A stretch of DNA of 32,644 nt from an uncultured Collinsella sp. (GTDB lineage: Bacteria; Actinomycetota; Coriobacteriia; Coriobacteriales; Coriobacteriaceae). A program made the translations under genes and the position numbers. The notes below the pieces were generated by a model. It was not told the origin of the DNA, ran no database searches, and was given only the letters and a program-made list of their open reading frames with translations. Positions 1 through 6,462 of the stretch are shown here, piece by piece. The DNA lies in NCBI GenBank assembly GCA_934654625.1, contig CAKUGM010000017.1, forward strand, positions 1 to 32,644, in the 5' to 3' direction. The stretch's first letter is position 1, and the number at the start of each line of letters is the position of its first letter.

Positions 1-1384
1 ACTCGGGGCCAACCTGCATGTGGTTGCCCTGCTTGTCCATGAACTTCTCGTCCTTGCCGCCGTTGATGGCGTAGTTGAGAGCCTTGGCGAGGTTAGCGCG
101 GGCACCGAAGAACTGCATTTCCTTGCCGGTCTCGGTAGCAGACACGCAGCAGCAGATGCTATAGTCGTCGCCCCAGACCGGACGCATGACGTCATCGTTC
201 TCGTACTGGATGGAGGAGGTGGTGACGGAGATCTTGGCAGCGTACTTGCGGAAGTTCTCGGGCAGACGCTTGCTGTAGAGGACCGTCAGGTTGGGCTCGG
301 GGGCCGGACCCATGTTCTCCAGGGTGTGCAGGAAGCGGTAGTCGTTCTTGGTCACCATGTGACGGCCGTCCTGGCCAAGGCCAGCAACCTCGAGCGTAGC
401 CCAGACGGGGTCGCCGGAGAAGAGGGCCTGATAGGACGGAATACGAGCGAACTTGACGATACGCAGCTTGAGCACCAGGTGGTCGATGAGCTCCTGGGCC
501 TCGGCCTCGGTGATCTTACCGGCAGCGAGGTCGCGCTGGATGTAGATGTCCAGGAAGGTGGAAACGCGGCCCACGGACATGGCAGCGCCGTTCTGGGTCT
601 TGATGGCGGCCAGGTAGCCGAAGTACAGCCACTGGACAGCTTCCTTGGCGTTGGTGGCCGGCTTGGAGATGTCGTAACCGTAGGCAGCGGCCATCTCCTT
701 CATGCCCTTGAGGGCACGGATCTGCTCGGCGATCTCCTCGCGGGCACGCACGACGTCGTCGGTCATGGTGCGGCCACCGCAGTTGAGCAGGTCCTCCTGC
801 TTACCGGCGATCAGGCGATCGATACCGTAGAGAGCGACACGACGGTAGTCGCCGACGATGCGGCCGCGGCCATAGGTGTCGGGCAGACCGGTGATGACGT
901 GGGAGTGACGAGCAGCGCGCATCTCGGGGGTGTACGCATCGAAGACGCCCTGGTTGTGGGTCTTGCGATACTCGTTGAAGATCTGGTTGTACTTGTCGTT
1001 GACATGGAAGCCGTAGTTCTCGGCGGCCTGCTGGGCCATCTTGATGCCGCCGTAGGGCATGAAGGCGCGCTTGAGCGGCTTGTCGGTCTGCAGACCCACA
1101 ACCTGCTCCAGGTCCTTCATCTCGGGATCGATGTAGCCAGCGCCATAGGCGGTCAGGCCGGAAACGATCTCGGTCTCGCACTCGAGAACGCCGTTGTTGG
1201 CGCGCTCGGCTGCCTGAAGCTCCTGGACCTTGCCCCAGAGCTTGTCGGTCGCGTCGGTCGGACCGGCCAGGAAGGAGTCATCGCCGTCATAGGCGGTGTA
1301 GTTGCGCTGGATGAAGTCGCGGACGTTGATGTCGTCCACCCAGTGACCTCCGGTAAAGCCATTCCACTCGTCGCGTAGTGCCAT
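1..1384 (-). CDS. pflB: Pyruvate formate-lyase, N-terminal 461 residues (3' end cut by window edge)
   Basis: Glycyl-radical enzyme of anaerobic fermentation that splits pyruvate with CoA into acetyl-CoA and formate in the cytoplasm. The visible protein starts [20 protein letters not shown] and carries the substrate-site region [13 protein letters not shown] followed by YSICCCVS. The usual catalytic cysteine pair lies within C411-C413, most likely C412-C413 just before V-S; the extra cysteine in front is a small oddity. The glycine-radical C-terminus lies beyond the left edge, so its presence cannot be checked; family members are roughly 700-760 residues. The start at 1382-1384 is supported by an AAGGAGG ribosome-binding site about 6 bases upstream. 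It is the second gene after pflA, separated by 51 bases that hold a small hairpin (1404-1411 with 1420-1427). Transcription probably comes from the FNR-type promoter upstream of pflA. Confidence 0.97.
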   Translation of the reverse strand, partial: MALRDEWNGFTGGHWVDDINVRDFIQRNYTAYDGDDSFLAGPTDATDKLWGKVQELQAAERANNGVLECETEIVSGLTAYGAGYIDPEMKDLEQVVGLQTDKPLKRAFMPYGGIKMAQQAAENYGFHVNDKYNQIFNEYRKTHNQGVFDAYTPEMRAARHSHVITGLPDTYGRGRIVGDYRRVALYGIDRLIAGKQEDLLNCGGRTMTDDVVRAREEIAEQIRALKGMKEMAAAYGYDISKPATNAKEAVQWLYFGYLAAIKTQNGAAMSVGRVSTFLDIYIQRDLAAGKITEAEAQELIDHLVLKLRIVKFARIPSYQALFSGDPVWATLEVAGLGQDGRHMVTKNDYRFLHTLENMGPAPEPNLTVLYSKRLPENFRKYAAKISVTTSSIQYENDDVMRPVWGDDYSICCCVSATETGKEMQFFGARANLAKALNYAINGGKDEKFMDKQGNHMQVGPE

Positions 1385-1435
1385 GTATGCCTCCTTGCAT
1401 TCTCGTGCCGGACCCTGTGCCGGCACGTTGATTAC

Positions 1436-2167
1436 CTACATCTCGCCCCGAAGAATCCTTTGCGCACGTTCGGTGCGCTCGGGCGTCGGGGGGTCGACGT
1501 CGCGAAGTTTGTAGGGGATGTTCAGTTCATCCCATTTGAAGATGCCCAGCGTGTGGTAGGGCAGGACCTCGACGCGCTTGACGCAGTCGCCCAGCTCGGC
1601 GATAAAGTCGCGCGTGCGATACAGGTACTCGTCGACATCGGTGATGCCGGGAACGAGCACGTGGCGAATCCAGAGCGGCTGGCCGATCTGGCTCAGATGG
1701 CGCAGGCAGTCGAGGATATTGGCGTTGTCACGCCCGGTGAGCTTCTTGTGCTCCTCGGGGTCGATGTGCTTGATGTCTGCCATAACGAGGTCGCACACGT
1801 CCATCAGCTTGGTAAACGTGCCAAAATACGGCTCGTTGCGGGTGAAGGTCGCGAGCGAGGTGTCGAGGCAGGTGTTGATGCCGCGGGCTTTTGCCTTGGT
1901 GAAAAGATCGAGCACGAAGTCGGTCTGCAACAGGGCTTCGCCGCCCGAGACGGTGATGCCGCCCTCGGGACCCCAGTAGCTACGGTAGCGCTCGGCGCGA
2001 TTGAGAAGCTCATCGGCTTCGATCATCTGAGCGCCTTCTGCGGCCCATGTATCGGGGTTGTGGCAGTAGCTGCAACGCATAGGGCAGCCTTTGAGAAAAA
2101 TGATAAAGCGAACGCCGGGGCCGTCGGCCGAGCCAAAAGATTCCGTGGAATGGACACGTCCCTGCAT
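1436..2167 (-). CDS. pflA: Pyruvate formate-lyase activating enzyme (radical SAM)
   Basis: A 243-residue radical SAM enzyme that installs the glycyl radical on pyruvate formate-lyase using S-adenosylmethionine and a [4Fe-4S] cluster. The cluster motif C-x3-C-x2-C is C28-PMR-C32-SY-C35, preceded by the family-typical SFGSADGPGVRFIIFLKGCP. Length matches the family (about 245). The frame is open further upstream to 2230, but the start at 2165-2167 is preferred because it follows GAGAGGAG and because family members begin just before the VHSTESFG segment. It lies directly upstream of pflB on the same strand, an activase-first order. A perfect FNR box and a matching -10 element lie upstream, which predicts induction without oxygen. 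Confidence 0.97.
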   Translation of the reverse strand: MQGRVHSTESFGSADGPGVRFIIFLKGCPMRCSYCHNPDTWAAEGAQMIEADELLNRAERYRSYWGPEGGITVSGGEALLQTDFVLDLFTKAKARGINTCLDTSLATFTRNEPYFGTFTKLMDVCDLVMADIKHIDPEEHKKLTGRDNANILDCLRHLSQIGQPLWIRHVLVPGITDVDEYLYRTRDFIAELGDCVKRVEVLPYHTLGIFKWDELNIPYKLRDVDPPTPERTERAQRILRGEM

Positions 2168-2239
2168 CGTCGCTCCTCTCGTCACGTCGGTGCCGCAGCG
2201 GGTTTCGCTTTTCGAACCCGTGCAAAGCATGCGTCAATA

Positions 2240-2288
2240 CGACTGAAATGTACTGTGTTCCATAGGGCAGTTCCTTGATTAGAATCAA
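2240..2288 (-). promoter_or_regulatory. Predicted class II FNR-dependent promoter of pflA-pflB
   Basis: The sequence TTGATTAGAATCAA at 2275-2288 is a perfect match to the FNR consensus TTGAT-N4-ATCAA. On the minus strand a -10-like TACATT lies at 2252-2247, which puts the transcription start near 2240. The box centre (2281.5) is then at -41.5, exactly the class II activator position. The 5' leader would be about 73 bases. The match and spacing are seen in the sequence; activation by FNR is inferred. Confidence 0.8.
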
Positions 2289-2296
2289 GTAACGAG

Positions 2297-2314
2297 AAAA
2301 AATCAGGATTTTTT
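2297..2314. promoter_or_regulatory. AT-rich palindrome just upstream of the FNR box
   Basis: AAAAAATC-AG-GATTTTTT is a perfect 8-base inverted repeat centred 24 bases upstream of the FNR box centre. Its A-tract and T-tract content and position near -65 resemble an UP element, the site contacted by the RNA polymerase alpha subunit, or a second regulator site. Function is inferred from position only. Confidence 0.4.
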
Positions 2315-2480
2315 AAAGGGCTGGAAAGAAGCGTGGAGATATGTTGGAGAAATGCTCACATGAACAATGTTCACAGGTAAATAGGGGTGTTTGACGAACG
2401 CTTCTGGAGATGTGAGGCGAATCGCGCCGTTCGGCGCGGATACTTCGTGATGCGCGGGCCATGTGTTGCTTTCCGAATCG

Positions 2481-2548
2481 AAAACCCACGCACAAACGTT
2501 CACTTTTCCTTATTTATGCCGAAAAGTTAACGTTTGTGCGTGGGTTTT
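2481..2548. terminator. Very strong 28-bp hairpin downstream of the FNR-like gene
   Basis: Arms 2481-2508 and 2521-2548 are complementary at 27 of 28 positions around a 12-base loop. The outer part is AAAACCCACGC facing GCGTGGGTTTT, so on either strand the GC-rich stem ends in a run of four T. It lies about 100 bases beyond the FNR-like gene's stop codon and before the pfl promoter, where a terminator would be expected. The stem is far longer than a usual intrinsic terminator, so a repeat-derived or protein-binding role is also possible. Confidence 0.6.
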
Positions 2549-2649
2549 GAATGGCGTGGATGCGCACCAGTGCGCTCGTGGCTGGGTGCGGCGCAGGACG
2601 GACGGCCCCGCCCTATCGGTCCGCGGGCTCGTACATGCCAAGAATCCCA

Positions 2650-3393
2650 CTAGTCTTCGTGATGCGCAACCTCGGAAAGGCCGTCGCGATTGAGCACGAG
2701 CAGCTTGCCACGGCCCACGCGCTTGACGAGCCCCTCGCGGACGAACTGTGCCACATGGCGCGAGACGGTTTCGGGGCGCAGACCCACAGAGTTGGCGATG
2801 TCCTCGAGGCGAAGGTTGATCTCGGGACCCACGCAGCTGTGGTCGCGCAGCAACAGGTACTCGGCAAGGCGGCGCCGCGGGTCACGAATGCCCAGCATCA
2901 TGTTCTTTTCTTCCGCACGGTCGAGCTCGGTGCATACCATGCGGATGAGGCCGAGCGCCACGCTTGGATGGTTGGCGAGCATGGCTTCGAAGTCGGCGCG
3001 ATGGATGCGGCAGAGCTGCACGCGCGTGAGGCATTCGACGGAATAGTGGTAGGTGTGGTCTTTGAGGAACATGCCGTACCAGAGGGCCTGGCCGTCATGC
3101 AGCACGTCGAGGACGTATTCCTTGCCGCCGGGGGAGGTTCGATAGGTTTTGATGCGACCCGAGCGCACGACGATGATCGATTCGATGGGGTCGCCCTCGT
3201 GAACGATGATGGAGCCGCCCTCATGCGTCGAGTGGCGCGAGCAGGCGAGCAACTCGCGCTTGGCGTCGGCGGGAAGGTCGGCGAACAGGCGGATGTGGTC
3301 CATGCACGATGAGCCTGCGCGCGAGAAAGCGCAGTTGTGCCCCGCACCGGCGCAGACGCGCCCCGTCTGGTTCATGCTCAGCTTTTCGTCCAT
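2650..3393 (-). CDS. Crp/Fnr-family regulator, probable oxygen-sensing FNR
   Basis: A 247-residue transcription factor with an N-terminal cyclic-nucleotide-binding-like beta-roll (about residues 30-150), a dimerisation helix and a C-terminal winged helix. Three cysteines near the N-terminus (C14, C21, C30) plus C128 in the sensor domain match the arrangement of the four [4Fe-4S] ligands of E. coli FNR (C20, C23, C29, C122), although the spacing of the first three differs. The recognition helix contains E208-T-V-S211-R212, equivalent to the FNR E-xx-SR residues that read TTGAT. The open frame extends to 3558, but the start at 3391-3393 (MDEKLS) follows a CGGAG ribosome-binding site and gives family length. 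A perfect FNR box stands in front of pflA nearby, the likely target. Whether the cluster is bound is inferred. Confidence 0.88.
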   Translation of the reverse strand: MDEKLSMNQTGRVCAGAGHNCAFSRAGSSCMDHIRLFADLPADAKRELLACSRHSTHEGGSIIVHEGDPIESIIVVRSGRIKTYRTSPGGKEYVLDVLHDGQALWYGMFLKDHTYHYSVECLTRVQLCRIHRADFEAMLANHPSVALGLIRMVCTELDRAEEKNMMLGIRDPRRRLAEYLLLRDHSCVGPEINLRLEDIANSVGLRPETVSRHVAQFVREGLVKRVGRGKLLVLNRDGLSEVAHHED

Positions 3394-3857
3394 GTGTGCG
3401 GCTCCGGTTACACGCAGCAATACGTTGGGGTTCATTGTCACACAAAAGGCGCGGTGGCGGTATGGTGCGCGGCCGGGATGGCGCTGCGGCAGGGCTGGCG
3501 CGTGCCGCAGCGATCTTATCGATGGTTTCATGCTGCCAAATGGAGCAAAAAATCCCATTTAGGGCATTGATGGTACCGGCTAAATGGGATTTTCTGCTTC
3601 ATTTGGAAACCTTCCATTGAGGATTCACTCTGCCATGCACCGGCATCTACGTTTACGCTGCGGTGTGAGACAATGGGCGGCATATGGAACGGCAGCAACG
3701 GCCATGGCGATAGACGTAGCAGCGGTCGTTGCGATGGCCGTGGCGGTAGCCGGTGCGCTCTGCTTCGGCATCGGCCTCGGCATCGACGCGCGGCCGTCGC
3801 GGCAACAAAGCTGCGGCAACATGGCCGCAACGGAATCCGGATTGCGAGGAGGGCTGC
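3394..3857. other. Intergenic region between divergent FNR-like and TetM-like genes
   Basis: This 464-base gap should hold both promoters. It contains palindromic repeat copy 1 (3536-3606), listed separately. The short frames crossing it consist largely of repeat translation or Ala/Ser/Arg-rich sequence and have no credible product. I could not assign -35 and -10 elements with confidence for either gene. Confidence 0.5.
3536..3606. repeat. Palindromic intergenic repeat, copy 1
   Basis: Inverted repeat with arms 3536-3561 and 3581-3606 (24 of 26 positions complementary) around a 19-base spacer. The inner arm is AAAATCCCATTTA and its complement; the outer arm carries GGAGC facing GCTTC, where one mismatch is a G-T wobble. 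The same element recurs at 18837, 23759 and 28930. It lies between divergent genes, so it cannot simply be a shared terminator here. Translation of the arms gives short K-I-P-F and K-W-D-F-L-L peptides, which are by-products and not genes. Confidence 0.9.
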
Positions 3858-5858
3858 ATGAAGCAGGCGGTTATCGGCATCTTGGCGCATGTGGATGCGG
3901 GTAAGACCACGCTTGCCGAGGCGATGCTTTTCAACGCAGGACAAATCCGCACCCGCGGACGCGTCGATAACGGCGACTCGCACCTGGATACCGATGCAAT
4001 CGAGCGCGAGCGCGGCATCACCATCTTCTCTTCGCAGGCGGTGATCGAGCATGCGGATACGCGCTTCATGCTCGTTGACGCTCCGGGGCACGTCGATTTT
4101 TCTGCCGAGGCGGAACGAACGCTCCGGGCACTTGATTATGCGATTTTGGTCGTTGGCGCCAACGATGGCGTCCAAGGGCACACCGAGACGCTGTGGCGCC
4201 TGCTCGACCGCTATAACATCCCTGCGTTTATCTTCGTCAACAAGATGGATTTGGAGAATCCCGGACGCGAAGCCGTCGCCGCCGAGCTGCGGCGTCGTCT
4301 GGGTGAGGGCTGTTTGGATGCCGAGGAACTTTTAGCGGAAGGTCCTGCGCGGGAGGATGCTGCCGCTTTGGACGAGCGGGCCCTCGAAGAATATCTGGAC
4401 GAGGGGTCGCTCTCGCTGCCGACGTTTCGTCGTCTGGTGTATGAGCGTGTCCTCTTCCCGTGCTTTTACGGATCGGCCCTCAAAAACGAGGGCGTGGACG
4501 AGCTCTTGGATGGCATGGGCAAGCTTGTTGAAGAACGCGCCTGGCCTGGCGACTTTGCTGCGCGCGTGTACCGAGTGAGCCATGGCGATCGCGGCGAGCG
4601 TCTTGCTTGGCTCAAGGTAACCGGTGGCGTGTTGCGTGCGAAACAGCTGGTGGAAGGAACTGCAGCTGGTGGGGCGTGGTGCGAGAAGGTCGACCAGGTA
4701 CGCATCTACAACGGCGCGAAGTTCGAGCTTGCGCAGGAAGTCCCCGCGGGTGGCATCTGCGCCGTCACCGGTCTTTCCCACGTACGGCCGGGCGACGCGT
4801 TGGGCGCGGAGCCCGTGGGCATCTCGCCGATGATCGCGCCGGTTCTCACCTACACCGTGCTTCCCGGCGAGCAGGACGTCCATAGCGTTTACGCTGCGCT
4901 TTCCGAGCTGGCAGATGAGGACCCGATGCTCGGCGTCTCGTGGGATACTCATCTGGAACAGATTCACCTGCAGCTTATGGGCGCGGTGCAGCTCGAAGTG
5001 GTCGAGCACCTGCTCGCCGATCGTTTTGACCTTGCGGTCGGTTTTGCGCCAGGCGGCATCCTCTATAAAGAGACGATTGCCCAGCCGGTTGAGGGCGTAG
5101 GGCATTTTGAGCCGCTGCGTCATTATGCCGAGGTGCACCTGCGTCTGGAGCCGTTGCCGGTAGGGTCAGGCGTGGAGTTTGGCACCGTGACGTCGACCGA
5201 CGAGCTCGACCTCAATTGGCAGCGCCTGGCGCTCACCAATGCTATGGAGCGCGAGCATCTGGGCGCGCTTACGGGCTCGCCCATAACCGACGTTCGCATC
5301 ACGCTTACGGGCGGCCGCGCGCACGCCAAACATACCGAGGGCGGAGACTTCCGCCAGGCTACATATCGCGCCATTCGCCAGGGGCTTATGGAGGCGCGGG
5401 CAATAGACGCCTCCGTGCTGCTGGAGCCGTGGTACCGCTTTGAGCTCGAGGTGCCGGGTGAGTGCGTAGGCCGTGCGCTCACCGACCTTACGCGCATGGG
5501 CGCCGAATACGAACCTCCTGCGATGGCGGGGGAGCGTGCGACTCTCAACGGACGCGTACCGGCGTTTGAGGTGCAGGACTATGCGCTTGACGTTGCTGCC
5601 TATACGAGCGGCCTCGGACGTCTTTATCTGGAGTTTGCAGGGTATGCGCCTTGCCACGATGCCGAGCGCGTGGTTGAAGAGACTGCCTACGAACCCGAGG
5701 CCGACCTGCCCAACACACCGGACTCGGTCTTTTGCTCCCATGGTGCCGGCTACACCGTCAAATGGAACGATGTTCCAGCCACGGCTCACGTGCGTGTCGA
5801 CCCTGGCACCTTCCGCCTTTGGCGTCCGGCAGATGCCGAGTTCTTTGGCCGCGCGTGA
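3858..5858 (+). CDS. TetM-like ribosomal GTPase (EF-G superfamily), resistance function doubtful
   Basis: A 666-residue translational GTPase of the ribosomal-protection (TetM/TetO/TetW) branch. GTPase motifs are A10-HVDAGKTT-18 (G1), ERGIT (G2), DAPGH (G3) and NKMD (G4), followed by EF-G-like domains II to V. Known relatives remove tetracycline from the ribosome using a domain IV loop containing YSPVST. Here the matching stretch (about residues 489-498) reads HAKHTEGGDF instead. The C-terminus also runs past the usual TetM end with a conserved-looking HGAGYTVKWND segment. It may therefore be a housekeeping or other-drug ribosome factor. The start at 3858 follows GAGGAGGG; the upstream open frame to 3753 is low-complexity and rejected. 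It probably heads an operon with the GNAT and UvrA-like genes, 46 bases before the former. Confidence 0.85.
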   Translation: MKQAVIGILAHVDAGKTTLAEAMLFNAGQIRTRGRVDNGDSHLDTDAIERERGITIFSSQAVIEHADTRFMLVDAPGHVDFSAEAERTLRALDYAILVVGANDGVQGHTETLWRLLDRYNIPAFIFVNKMDLENPGREAVAAELRRRLGEGCLDAEELLAEGPAREDAAALDERALEEYLDEGSLSLPTFRRLVYERVLFPCFYGSALKNEGVDELLDGMGKLVEERAWPGDFAARVYRVSHGDRGERLAWLKVTGGVLRAKQLVEGTAAGGAWCEKVDQVRIYNGAKFELAQEVPAGGICAVTGLSHVRPGDALGAEPVGISPMIAPVLTYTVLPGEQDVHSVYAALSELADEDPMLGVSWDTHLEQIHLQLMGAVQLEVVEHLLADRFDLAVGFAPGGILYKETIAQPVEGVGHFEPLRHYAEVHLRLEPLPVGSGVEFGTVTSTDELDLNWQRLALTNAMEREHLGALTGSPITDVRITLTGGRAHAKHTEGGDFRQATYRAIRQGLMEARAIDASVLLEPWYRFELEVPGECVGRALTDLTRMGAEYEPPAMAGERATLNGRVPAFEVQDYALDVAAYTSGLGRLYLEFAGYAPCHDAERVVEETAYEPEADLPNTPDSVFCSHGAGYTVKWNDVPATAHVRVDPGTFRLWRPADAEFFGRA

Positions 5859-5904
5859 TAAAAGGACAGCCCCTTTGTTACAGTGACAGGCAAGAGGTCA
5901 AAAC

Positions 5905-6462
5905 ATGGTGATTCATACTGAGCGTTTGGCGCTCCGTCCGTGGCGCGAGACGGATGCGGCGAATCTTTTTGCATATGCGAGCGACCCGGACGTGGGGCCG
6001 GCTGCAGGCTGGCCGCCCCATCGAAGCATTGAGGAAAGCCGGGAGATCATCCGGACGGTTTTTTCGGCACCGCACACCTTTGCCGTTTGCTTAGCCGGGA
6101 CGGACGAGCCCATAGGGAGCATCGGTCTCATGCCGTCTCGCTGTGAATCGAGCTGCCAAGGTGCCGGTCTCGAGCTCGAAGTGGGCTATTGGATTGCCAA
6201 GCCCTTTTGGGGTCGAGGCTTCGCCCCGGAAGCCGTGCGGACCATGCAACGCTATGCATTTGAAACGCTTGGCTGCAAGGCGCTTTGGTGCGGATACTAT
6301 GAGGGCAATGACAGGTCGTTGCGCGTTCAGCAAAAATGCGGGTTCGCGCCGCATCACGTCGAGCACGACGTGCCCTGCGAGCTCATGGGTGATGTGCGTA
6401 CTGAGTACTTTACGTATTTGACCTGCGATGACTGGCGCAAGCAGACAGAAGGGAAGCGATGA
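5905..6462 (+). CDS. GNAT-family N-acetyltransferase (RimJ/RimL-like)
   Basis: A 185-residue acetyl-CoA-dependent acetyltransferase. The N-terminus TERLALRPWRETDAANLF and the segment EVGYWIAKPFWGRGFAPEAV, which contains the Q/RxxGxG/A-type acetyl-CoA pyrophosphate loop, are typical of RimJ/RimL-like GNAT proteins. These acetylate protein N-termini or small amines; the substrate cannot be read from sequence. The start follows AAGAGG. The stop codon overlaps the start of the next gene in an ATGA, so the two are translationally coupled, and the preceding TetM-like gene is only 46 bases away. In this company a drug- or ribosome-directed acetylation role is plausible but unproven. Confidence 0.85.
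   Translation: MVIHTERLALRPWRETDAANLFAYASDPDVGPAAGWPPHRSIEESREIIRTVFSAPHTFAVCLAGTDEPIGSIGLMPSRCESSCQGAGLELEVGYWIAKPFWGRGFAPEAVRTMQRYAFETLGCKALWCGYYEGNDRSLRVQQKCGFAPHHVEHDVPCELMGDVRTEYFTYLTCDDWRKQTEGKR

Larger units (their letters stand above)
2168..2480. other. Intergenic region upstream of pflA with several dyads
   Basis: No credible gene. Besides the FNR box and AT palindrome it holds a perfect dyad TGAACA-A-TGTTCA (2361-2373), which could be an operator; a spaced inverted pair AGAAGCGT/ACGCTTCT (2328-2335 and 2397-2404); and a compact hairpin CGCGCCG-TT-CGGCGCG (2423-2438). The short frames here are not supported by a ribosome-binding site or by any recognisable product. The density of dyads suggests more than one regulator acts on the pfl promoter, or that part of the region is transcribed as leader or small RNA. 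Confidence 0.5.

Noticed and set aside
20..1378. A 452-residue open frame on the plus strand
   Set aside because: It is antisense to pflB, which has clear family motifs on the minus strand. Long antisense frames are common in GC-rich coding DNA.
3528..4181. Small proteins containing K-Q-K-I-P-F or K-W-D-F-L-L-H near 3541, 18840 and 23760
   Set aside because: They arise from translating the arms of the palindromic repeat in different contexts. There is no consistent start site or ribosome-binding site.
4332..5138. A minus-strand frame inside the TetM-like gene
   Set aside because: It is a shadow of a protein with all GTPase motifs on the plus strand.
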